Origin: Planctomycetaceae bacterium
GTDB lineage: Bacteria > Planctomycetota > Planctomycetia > Pirellulales > Pirellulaceae
Reading direction: 5' to 3'
NCBI GenBank assembly: GCA_007695205.1
Contig: REEF01000674.1
Coordinates: forward strand, 1-14,564
Length of the DNA stretch: 14,564 nt
Positions 1 through 6,597 of the stretch are shown piece by piece; within the stretch, counting starts at the first letter, position 1, and each line of letters opens with the position of its first letter. A program made the position numbers and the translations under genes. The notes under the pieces are model-generated. The model saw only the letters and a program-made list of their open reading frames with translations. It made no database searches and was not told the origin of the DNA.

Positions 1-1
1 C

Positions 2-154
2 TTCAGTCATTTCTGGCTTAGCCACAACAGTCACACTAACTACGTACATGGCGATTCCTATCCCTTCCAGGCTGATGAGCCAACATTGTTGATGGATTTT
101 TTAGGATACACCGTTACCCAACTTGAAGTCACTACCGGTTGCCCAGTACACTAA
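2..154 (+). CDS. possible 3' end of an unrecognised gene (partial)
   Basis: One forward frame is open from the left edge to a TAA at 152-154, giving 50 residues that end ...TTGCPVH. The stretch is AT-richer than the genes that follow. I recognise no domain, and 50 codons is short enough to be open by chance, so this is only a candidate C-terminus of a gene that begins outside the window. If real, it lies 64 bp upstream of the phosphatase gene on the same strand. Nothing else was found in 1-218. Confidence 0.25.
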   Translation, partial: FSHFWLSHNSHTNYVHGDSYPFQADEPTLLMDFLGYTVTQLEVTTGCPVH

Positions 155-218
155 AAAGATCGTTATTTTTCATCCAGAGTTGTCGAAACAGCTTTTGGCA
201 TCGTAAAAGGTAGAAGCT

Positions 219-1415
219 ATGCGAATTCTCGTTGCGTGGGATGACCCAGCCGAAGCGGAATTGATCGACACGTTTCTTAACGTGGATCCCAACGAGTGCT
301 TTGTCTTCGCGGATGTGGAGGAACTGGAAGCCAGTCTCCATCCGGGGGCCTATGACACGGTGCTGCTGTCGATGCGATTCCCCTCGGAAGAGGGCGTTTT
401 TCCTCTGTTCGAGCGAATCCGACGCACGATTCCTGACGCTCCGATCGTCGGTGCTTGGGCTCCGGGGGAAATCAGTCAGGTCGCCAAGTTCATCAAGAAC
501 GGTCTGCATTCGTTCATTTCTCGCGACGATAATGGGGATTTCATCTTCTTATTGACTTCCATTATGGAAGCAGCCTTCATGTCGGTGCAGGCCCAGCGGG
601 CTCAGATCGTCATGGAGAAGTTACGGGACGAGGTCGAATCGGTCCGCCAGTTACAGGAGGCCGTGCTGCCGCGAGATCTGCCGATGCCTGAGGGCTATAA
701 GATCGTGGCTCGCTACGAATCGTCGCAGATCCGCGTCTTGGGTGACCGGCCGGTGGTGATGGCCGGTGGTGATTACTACGATGTGTTCAGCTTTGATGAT
801 GGTCAAGTGGTGCTGGTCTTGGGGGACGCAGCCGGGCACGGCGTCAAAGCGTGCATGTCGATCATGACGATGCATACACTGATCAGTATGATCCGGGACC
901 GGCGTTTCCCGAACACCGCCGAGTTTGTCACTGAGGTGAACAAGCGGTTGTGTTCCAGCGACATCATCGGCGCGGACCAGGGGGGATTCATTACGCTGCT
1001 CTATTGCTTGCTGGATTCAACGAATCACCACCTGGAGTGGACTTCTGCCGGGCACCCCATGCCCCTGCTGCAGGATATGAAGACGGGCGAAATCCGTAAG
1101 CTGGGCACGAAGGAAGAGGGCGGTTTGCCTCTGATTATCGACGAGGACTGGGAGTACGAGTTGTGTTCTGCGGAAATTCCCAACAACAGCCGTATTCTGT
1201 TGTACACCGATGGATTGGACGAGGCTTTTCCGGAACACGGTCGCGAGGATGAACAGTTTGGCGAAGAGGGGATTTTCAATACGCTGAAAGAAACCGTTGA
1301 TTTGCCGCTGGAAGAGGCGCTGGAGCGTTTGTTCCAGGATTCGCTGGAAGCGACCGGAGGCGTCGGACGCCACGATGATACCTCGGTCGTTTTGATCGAA
1401 CGACGTAGCGTCTGA
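219..1415 (+). CDS. PP2C/SpoIIE-type serine phosphatase with degenerate N-terminal receiver domain
   Basis: A 398-aa cytoplasmic protein. Residues 1-~120 look like a CheY-type receiver: the acidic pair D8/D9 is kept, but the position of the phospho-acceptor Asp (end of the third strand, YDTVLLSMRFP) is Ser51, and the later conserved Thr and Lys appear as Ala and Arg. A helical linker (about 121-150) with the LQEAVLPRDLP stretch typical of RsbU-like proteins leads into a SpoIIE phosphatase domain (about 155-395). Metal-binding motifs are visible: GGDYYD (D185, D188), LGDAAGHG (D203), YTDG (D331) and HDDTS (D386/D387). The family removes phosphate from Ser/Thr of anti-sigma-factor antagonists in partner-switching pathways; the substrate here is unknown, and no STAS or RsbW-like gene lies in the window. 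The ATG at 219 has an AAAGG sequence 8 nt upstream. The receiver cannot be phosphorylated in the usual way, so it may act as a dimerisation or protein-binding module. Confidence 0.93.
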   Translation: MRILVAWDDPAEAELIDTFLNVDPNECFVFADVEELEASLHPGAYDTVLLSMRFPSEEGVFPLFERIRRTIPDAPIVGAWAPGEISQVAKFIKNGLHSFISRDDNGDFIFLLTSIMEAAFMSVQAQRAQIVMEKLRDEVESVRQLQEAVLPRDLPMPEGYKIVARYESSQIRVLGDRPVVMAGGDYYDVFSFDDGQVVLVLGDAAGHGVKACMSIMTMHTLISMIRDRRFPNTAEFVTEVNKRLCSSDIIGADQGGFITLLYCLLDSTNHHLEWTSAGHPMPLLQDMKTGEIRKLGTKEEGGLPLIIDEDWEYELCSAEIPNNSRILLYTDGLDEAFPEHGREDEQFGEEGIFNTLKETVDLPLEEALERLFQDSLEATGGVGRHDDTSVVLIERRSV

Positions 1416-1443
1416 ACGTCAGGGGTCGTCTGAACGTCTGGTC

Positions 1444-1518
1444 AGGGGTCGGGAGTCGTTTTCGGAAAACCCGCTTGCCATGTGGTTCGTCTTTGCCCGA
1501 AAACGACTCCCGACCCCT
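1444..1518. repeat. perfect 22-bp inverted repeat between convergent genes; possible bidirectional terminator or REP-like element
   Basis: Bases 1444-1465 and 1497-1518 are exact reverse complements (22 bp) around a 31-nt loop. The element lies between the stop of the phosphatase gene (1415) and the stop of the convergent hydrolase gene (1559). A partial direct copy of the left part (about 1410-1428 against 1428-1451, sharing TCTGAACGTC and AGGGGTCG) precedes it and overlaps the phosphatase stop codon. The stem is longer and the loop larger than in a usual intrinsic terminator, and no T-run follows on either strand. A dispersed palindromic repeat that also stops transcription is a plausible reading. 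Confidence 0.75.
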
Positions 1519-1558
1519 TTCTTCCGATCCCGCCTGGCCGTGCTGGGTCGGGTGCTTG

Positions 1559-2296
1559 TCAGAAATCGATGGCTTGCCCGTCCTCGGCGATCTGGGTCTG
1601 CGGAAAAATGGCTTTCATCTTCTCCAGCCCTGGATCCTGGGAATCGGCGGACGGGTCGATATGCACCAACAGCAGGCGCCGGACGCTCGCGGCTCGAGCG
1701 ACTTGGGCCACGGGCGTCGCACAACTGTGACCCGTCGATTGGGCCAGTTCTTCTTTGCCATCCGGGAAGTAGCACTCGTGGACCAGCAAGTCGACTCCTC
1801 GGATTCTGTCCACGTAATCCGCTTGAGGGTTGGCCGTGGTGTCGGTGACATAGGCCATCGAACGATCCGGCCAATCGAGTCGATAGCCGACCGATCCGCC
1901 CGGATGGTTCAGGGGAAACCAGCTTAGTCGTCCGTTGTTTTGCAGCGATACACGCTCGGCCAGCGGTTGCCAGGTCAATGGGGGCATGGCGGGGAAGATC
2001 GCCGGTGCGAACAAGTGTTCCGCGATGGCCTCCAGTTTCGCTGCTTGGCCGTGAACCCGCACGGCCACCTGCTCGTGGCCTGCCAGGACCGAGAACAGGT
2101 AGGTCAAGCCGATGATGTGGTCCAGGTGCGAGTGAGTCAGGAAGATGTCCAGCGTGTTGGTTTCCAGCAATCGGCCGACCCGATACATCCCGGTTCCCGC
2201 ATCCAGGACCACTCCGATTTCCGGCAGCATCAAGCAGGCGGTTTGGCGGCGGTCGGTGGGATGATAGCCGGTGGTGCCGAGCAATCGCAGGTGCAT
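1559..2296 (-). CDS. metallo-beta-lactamase-fold hydrolase (RNase Z-like family)
   Basis: A 245-aa cytoplasmic protein. The N-terminus MHLRLLGTTGYHPT, the metal motif THSHLDH (H55, H57, D59, H60), a later YVTDT Asp, HE in LLVHECYF, the GHS motif and the C-terminal LLLVHIDP His together match the beta-lactamase-fold group that includes RNase Z and PqqB/phosphodiesterase-like proteins. I see no long insertion that could be the tRNA-clamping exosite arm of true tRNase Z, so the substrate is uncertain (RNA, cyclic nucleotide or other phosphodiester). The start at 2296 is chosen because the fold begins there and GGAG sits 5 nt upstream. An in-frame ATG at 2368 would add 24 residues of non-conserved sequence. 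The gene lies 94 bp downstream of yidC on the same strand and is probably the last gene of that operon. Confidence 0.88.
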   Translation of the reverse strand: MHLRLLGTTGYHPTDRRQTACLMLPEIGVVLDAGTGMYRVGRLLETNTLDIFLTHSHLDHIIGLTYLFSVLAGHEQVAVRVHGQAAKLEAIAEHLFAPAIFPAMPPLTWQPLAERVSLQNNGRLSWFPLNHPGGSVGYRLDWPDRSMAYVTDTTANPQADYVDRIRGVDLLVHECYFPDGKEELAQSTGHSCATPVAQVARAASVRRLLLVHIDPSADSQDPGLEKMKAIFPQTQIAEDGQAIDF

Positions 2297-2390
2297 GGGA
2301 AACTCCGGTGCCGGACCCGCGGGCGAAAACACCGCTTGGGCTGCGGCACGTTGGCGTGAAACGGGCATTCTGAGACGTCTGCCGAGTGCA

Positions 2391-4817
2391 TCAGCGTCGT
2401 TTTTGGCGGCTCTTGATCCGCGATTTCTTGGCTTCGGCTTCGGCTCGGCTCTTTTTGTCCTTGTTGGGGAAAAATCGGCCGTCGGTTTTTTTGGGTTTGG
2501 GTTTTTCGGGGTCGGCCACGGGACTCGAATTCGGCTTCTGCGGCGGTGGCAGCATCTTGCGTTCGGCGATCCCCCACAGGCTGGATGCGATAAAGTACAC
2601 GCACAACCCGCTGGGCACACGGAAGAACAGCACTCCCATGAAAACCATCATGTATTTCATCATCTGCTGCTGCAATCGCGTCTGATCGTCGGTCGGGGGA
2701 GGCATGAACATCTTCTGCTGAACCAGAAACAGCACGATCGTGATGATCGGCAGCACATTCAGATAGGGGCCCAGCCAGCCGTCACCCGGATCGCCCAGGA
2801 TGCTGAACAGATAGGGCTCCCAATACCACAGCATGTCCGGCCCGGCGAGATTCGAGCACCATTGCATGCCTCGGATCAAGGGAGCCTGCAGCAATTCGAT
2901 ATCCACCGACAGCGACCGATACAGGCCGATAAAAATCGGCAACTGGACCAGCATCAACAAGCAGCCGCCGAATGGATTGTAATGGTGCTTGGCGAACAGC
3001 TCGCGTTGCGCCACCCCTCGCTTTTCCATGTCGTTCTTGTACTTCTCGGCGATCCGCTTCATCTCGGGCGCCAGTTCCTGCATCATCTGCGCGTTTTTGG
3101 CAGCCTTGCGGCTGAGCGGCATCATGGCGCTGCGGACCAGCACGGTCAGCAGGATGATCGCCAAGCCATAGTTCACCAGCGGCAGGGCAGCGAAGAGGTG
3201 CAGCAACCAGGACAAGGGCCTGGCGATCATGGCAAACCAGCCGTACGCGATGAATTCGGTCAGCCCGTATTCTTCCAACAAAGCGGGCCTTTTCGGTCCG
3301 GCGAAGATCGTGAACTCTTGCGAATAGGATTGCCCCGGCTCCAACGTGCGCTGCGGGCTGGTCAAGCGGAACGTGGTGTTGGTGGTCTTGATCCATTGGC
3401 CCGTCTTTTCGCCGAACGGGCCCGCTTGGATCGCGTAGCCTTCTTCGAATACGGCTTTGTCCGGTTCGTCCTCCGGGTCGGTCAGCAGCACGACACAAAA
3501 GTATTGCGAATCGCCACCGACATAGCGGATCACCTGCTGCTGGCCTGGCGGAAACAGCGGGATGGGCGCCGAGGCTCCGCGGTTGATCGCATTTCGTGTC
3601 TCTTTGTAGATCTGAGGGGCACCGATCAACCCGTGCCCCGAGCGTTCGGTCTTCCAGGCTACGTCGCGGGCGCCGACGGCGCTGAATCTTGAGGGGTGGA
3701 TCTTGTTCGAATACCACCAGCCCTCCATCGGCAATCCGGTGCCCCCATCCAGGCGGAACACCAGTTGCTTCGCGGCTGGTCCGTGGTTGTGGATCTCGAT
3801 CTCCAGCGTCAGATGGTACGGTTCGCTGCCCGGTAGATCGCTGTCGTGGGAACTGGCCAGCCGATACCGTTTGACGACTTCCAGATCGCCCTCGGTATCG
3901 ATCTTCGCCAAATCGGCACCGGTCAAGCGACGTCGGAATTCGATCGCCGGACCGTCACCTTCGTCCGCAAGCTGCTCGACGTGCCAGTAGCCCTCGCGCA
4001 GCGAAGGCAAGCCGGTGATTTCGTCCTGACCGCGCTGCGCGGACTTCTTGCCGATCTGCGTCAAGGTGAACAAAAATGACAGGGCATCCGGACGGCTGGT
4101 CTCGGCGTGGCGATTGACTTCAGGCTGGACGATGCTCAACGGTTCTTCGGTCAGTGTCGTTTCGAATCCCAGGTTTGCCGAAGAGCCCGGTCGAACGACC
4201 TCGATACGCACCGTCTGGCCGGGCCGACGACCGGCCAGGTACTGCGTGGCGTCCGGGGCGCTGCGAATCGGCTGGTCATCCAATTGCACGATCGTGTCAC
4301 CGGCGCGCAAGCCCACGGCGGTGGCCGGGTCCAGCGGCCGCGCGATCGCTGCGGGCGTCCCCGGTCCCACAACTCGAACGAGGCAACCCCCGTCCGGTGC
4401 ATCCTCGCCATGCAAATGGCCTAGGTAACCGCCACGGCGATCGGAGTCCCGGAACCGAAACCCTCCCCAGTCGGTTCGCTGGTTTAACTCGATGCGCTCA
4501 ATCGCTGCCCCACGATTATTCAAGGTCACCAGCAGCTTGTAAGGGCTGTCCGACGCCAGCGAACCCAACGTCGTCAACTGGGGCTCCGCTTCCGGCTCGG
4601 GCACGGCTGCCAGTTCCGGTTGTTCAGCGAGGGGTGGATCGTCGGCCGGTTCGAGAACGTCCGCATCGACAATCGGTCGTTCGACAGCGTCCGGATCATC
4701 CCGCAGTCGTTGCTCCAGCGCGGCATCTTCGGGTGGAACCAACGGTTGATGAGCCATCAGATGGATCATCAAAATCAGGGACGAAAGCACCAAAAACAGG
4801 GCGAAACGCTTTTCCAC
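2391..4817 (-). CDS. yidC: membrane protein insertase YidC with PDZ-like insertion
   Basis: An 808-aa inner-membrane insertase/chaperone that places proteins in the cytoplasmic membrane, alone or with SecYEG. A first membrane helix spans about residues 5-23. A low-complexity Pro/Glu/Ala stretch (about 27-80) leads into the periplasmic beta-domain (about 85-510), which carries a PDZ-like unit at about 144-226. The Oxa1/YidC core follows (about 515-755), with membrane segments near 524-560, 617-634, 684-702 and 722-750 and the groove Arg at R562 (LVRSAMMPL). The hairpin with AKHHYNPFGGCLL and the basic cytoplasmic tail (about 756-808, rich in Lys/Arg) fit ribosome contact. E. coli YidC is about 550 aa; the PDZ unit and the linker account for much of the extra length. 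The start is GTG with GAGG 9 nt upstream. The upstream phosphoesterase gene ends 30 bp away, indicating cotranscription. Confidence 0.96.
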   Translation of the reverse strand: MEKRFALFLVLSSLILMIHLMAHQPLVPPEDAALEQRLRDDPDAVERPIVDADVLEPADDPPLAEQPELAAVPEPEAEPQLTTLGSLASDSPYKLLVTLNNRGAAIERIELNQRTDWGGFRFRDSDRRGGYLGHLHGEDAPDGGCLVRVVGPGTPAAIARPLDPATAVGLRAGDTIVQLDDQPIRSAPDATQYLAGRRPGQTVRIEVVRPGSSANLGFETTLTEEPLSIVQPEVNRHAETSRPDALSFLFTLTQIGKKSAQRGQDEITGLPSLREGYWHVEQLADEGDGPAIEFRRRLTGADLAKIDTEGDLEVVKRYRLASSHDSDLPGSEPYHLTLEIEIHNHGPAAKQLVFRLDGGTGLPMEGWWYSNKIHPSRFSAVGARDVAWKTERSGHGLIGAPQIYKETRNAINRGASAPIPLFPPGQQQVIRYVGGDSQYFCVVLLTDPEDEPDKAVFEEGYAIQAGPFGEKTGQWIKTTNTTFRLTSPQRTLEPGQSYSQEFTIFAGPKRPALLEEYGLTEFIAYGWFAMIARPLSWLLHLFAALPLVNYGLAIILLTVLVRSAMMPLSRKAAKNAQMMQELAPEMKRIAEKYKNDMEKRGVAQRELFAKHHYNPFGGCLLMLVQLPIFIGLYRSLSVDIELLQAPLIRGMQWCSNLAGPDMLWYWEPYLFSILGDPGDGWLGPYLNVLPIITIVLFLVQQKMFMPPPTDDQTRLQQQMMKYMMVFMGVLFFRVPSGLCVYFIASSLWGIAERKMLPPPQKPNSSPVADPEKPKPKKTDGRFFPNKDKKSRAEAEAKKSRIKSRQKRR

Positions 4818-4847
4818 GACTCAGAACCTCGGTTACGAAAATGACGC

Positions 4848-5597
4848 CTAACGTCCCTCAGCCAGACGATCGCCGAGGAAATCGTCCAGTTCAGCGATGG
4901 CGTATATTTTTTGTGCGGTTTCGACGAACGGGTATTCCACGCGACGGAACCGCACCCGATCGTCCTCTAAAATGACATAGCACGCGCGGGGATCGCCGTC
5001 ACGCGGTTGTCCAACACTTCCTACATTGATCATGCACTTTTTCTGGCCCAACGCATAGCCGTCGCGCAACTGATGAGGACGCAGGAACTTGCAGTCTTCG
5101 GTGAACACACCCGGAACATGCGTATGTCCCTGAAAACAATATTGCTGGACCATGGCGAAGATCCGCTTGATCTTCTGCGGACTATGGACATCCTCGGGAA
5201 ACACATATTCGTTCAAGGGGCTTCTCGCCGATCCATGCACGAACATCATGTTCTCTTCGCATAAGCAACGCGGCAGCTCGCAAAGAAAATCCCAACGGAC
5301 CAGGTTGCGGTCCAAATGCTCGCCGCCCGACTCCAGTTGCTGCCGAGTCCAGAAAATGGCCTTTTCGGCCCCGGACGTAAAACCCTCCGGGTCGAACAGA
5401 GCCCCCTGGTCATGATTGCCCAGCACGCTGGCCGCAAAATCCATGGCCACATCGATGCACTCGCATGGGTTGGGCCCATATCCGATGATATCGCCCAGGC
5501 AATAAATCTGCTCCGCTCCCTGCGTCTCGATGTCCTGCAAGACGGCCTGCAAGGCTTCCAAATTCGAGTGGATGTCGCTGATGATCGCGCGTTTCAA
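4848..5597 (-). CDS. calcineurin-like metallophosphoesterase (paralogue 1)
   Basis: A 249-aa cytoplasmic dinuclear-metal phosphoesterase of the YfcE/ApaH-like superfamily. All metal and phosphate motifs are present in order: SDIHSN (D8, H10), LGDIIGYGPNP (D36), LGNHD (N61, H62), FVHGS and GHTH, followed by INVGSVGQPRDGDPRACY, which is typical of the single-domain 'metallophosphoesterase family' proteins. The substrate cannot be read from sequence; relatives hydrolyse phosphodiesters, dinucleotides or phosphoprotein. The start is TTG (ttgaaacgcgcg) because homologues begin at MKRA and no in-frame ATG lies near; its SD is weak (GGAT). The gene lies 92 bp downstream of a paralogue and 30 bp upstream of yidC. 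It probably arose by tandem duplication. Confidence 0.92.
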   Translation of the reverse strand: MKRAIISDIHSNLEALQAVLQDIETQGAEQIYCLGDIIGYGPNPCECIDVAMDFAASVLGNHDQGALFDPEGFTSGAEKAIFWTRQQLESGGEHLDRNLVRWDFLCELPRCLCEENMMFVHGSARSPLNEYVFPEDVHSPQKIKRIFAMVQQYCFQGHTHVPGVFTEDCKFLRPHQLRDGYALGQKKCMINVGSVGQPRDGDPRACYVILEDDRVRFRRVEYPFVETAQKIYAIAELDDFLGDRLAEGR

Positions 5598-5689
5598 ACT
5601 TCGTATCCAATGGCTGGGTTCATAGGTGGGTGATTCATCGATTCCCGCTGGCGCCGGTAGCCCGGACGGCGTGAAAACTGGAGCCTTAC

Positions 5690-6448
5690 CTAACGGCCAG
5701 CCTGAAGGCGGTCTCCCAGCATATTGTCCAAGCTGTCCACAGCATAAATCTTCTCTCTGACCACGTCGATCGGATATTCCAAACGCCGAAAGATCACGTA
5801 GTCACCGTCCAAGATCACGTAACAGCACCGTGGGTCGTTATCCCGCGGCTGGCCAACCGACCCGACGTTGATCATCGTCTTCTCGTCACGCAACTGGTAC
5901 TTGTAACCGCAGTCTTCCGGCGTGATGAACTCCATCTGCGATGTGAAGACCCCCGGAATGTGAGTATGACCTTGGAAACAGTATTTGGGAATCAATCCGA
6001 ACAGGGTGTCCATCTTCCGGTGGTTATAGATGTCCTCCGGAAAAACATACTCGTTGGTCGGTTCCCGCGGCGAACCATGGACGAAAGTCAGATCGTCGTC
6101 CTGGACCTGCATCCGAGGCAATTCGCCCAAGAATTCCCAACGAGCGTCAATGCGAGCGCGACCACCGTGCCCCTTGTCCAATTGCTCACGAGTCCAATAG
6201 ACGGCCCGCAGTGCGACCGGATTGAAGCCATCGGGATCAAACAGCGCCGCCTGATCGTGGTTGCCCAGGATGCAGCGGCCCTGGCAACGCTGCATGATCT
6301 CGTCCAAACACTCACATGGATTGGGGCCATACCCGACAATGTCCCCCAAACAGACGATCTCCGAAACGCCCTGGTCGCGGATGTCATCGAGCACCACGCG
6401 AAGTGCTTCCAGGTTGGCGTGGATGTCACTGATCAGTGCTCGCTTCAA
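5690..6448 (-). CDS. calcineurin-like metallophosphoesterase (paralogue 2)
   Basis: A 252-aa paralogue of the next gene downstream, collinear with it along nearly the whole length. It has the same motifs: SDIHAN (D8, H10), LGDIVGYGPNP, LGNHDQAALFDPDGF, FVHGS, NEYVFPED, FQGHTHIPGVF and INVGSVGQPRDNDP, and an almost identical C-terminus (LGDRLQAGR against LGDRLAEGR). The paralogues differ most in the region around residues 90-125 and at the Cys/acidic segment after GVFT, suggesting altered substrate or partner. The start is TTG, preceded by AAGGG about 8 nt upstream. It is the first gene after a promoter-like site at 6540-6569, so it probably heads the phosphoesterase-phosphoesterase-yidC-hydrolase operon. 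Confidence 0.92.
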   Translation of the reverse strand: MKRALISDIHANLEALRVVLDDIRDQGVSEIVCLGDIVGYGPNPCECLDEIMQRCQGRCILGNHDQAALFDPDGFNPVALRAVYWTREQLDKGHGGRARIDARWEFLGELPRMQVQDDDLTFVHGSPREPTNEYVFPEDIYNHRKMDTLFGLIPKYCFQGHTHIPGVFTSQMEFITPEDCGYKYQLRDEKTMINVGSVGQPRDNDPRCCYVILDGDYVIFRRLEYPIDVVREKIYAVDSLDNMLGDRLQAGR

Positions 6449-6503
6449 GTCTTGAACCCTTCTGAGGTACGGGGACTGCGGTTACGCTCCGAGCCAGTAC
6501 GAA

Positions 6504-6521
6504 GCAGGTTTCCGAACCTGC
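6504..6521. other. 7-bp hairpin in the leader of the phosphoesterase/yidC operon
   Basis: GCAGGTT and AACCTGC pair perfectly around a 4-nt loop. On the minus strand the hairpin would start about 12 nt after the predicted transcription start and end some 55 nt before the TTG start of the first phosphoesterase gene. It has no T-run. It may cap or stabilise the mRNA or help end transcription of the upstream acyl-AMP ligase gene (stop at 6598). Its function is an inference from position only. Confidence 0.5.
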
Positions 6522-6539
6522 CGGTTGGATAATCTTCGC

Positions 6540-6569
6540 AGTATAGTGCGACCGGTAGCAGCATTGCAA
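6540..6569 (-). promoter_or_regulatory. sigma70-like promoter for the phosphoesterase/yidC operon
   Basis: On the minus strand TTGCAA (6569-6564, 4 of 6 matches to the -35 consensus) is followed after 18 nt by TATACT (6545-6540, 5 of 6 matches to -10). Transcription would begin near 6533, leaving a leader of about 85 nt before the TTG start at 6448. It lies in the only sizeable gap between the acyl-AMP ligase gene and the phosphoesterase gene, as expected of an operon promoter. Confidence 0.5.
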
Positions 6570-6597
6570 GAAGTACTGCTGGTTTCTTCCCAGCCGC

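Noticed and set aside
2297..2620. N-terminal extension of the beta-lactamase-fold protein into the yidC gene
   Set aside because: The extension is Arg/Pro-rich, overlaps the YidC tail in another frame and is not part of the fold; GGAG just before 2296 supports the short form.
2271..3692. A 473-codon + strand open frame across the yidC 3' half
   Set aside because: It is antisense to the conserved Oxa1/YidC core, is rich in His/Gln/Arg as expected of a shadow frame in GC-rich DNA, and has no domain.
6427..6438. 12-bp perfect palindrome CACTGATCAGTG
   Set aside because: It lies inside the conserved ALISDI codons of the phosphoesterase gene and is explained by coding sequence.
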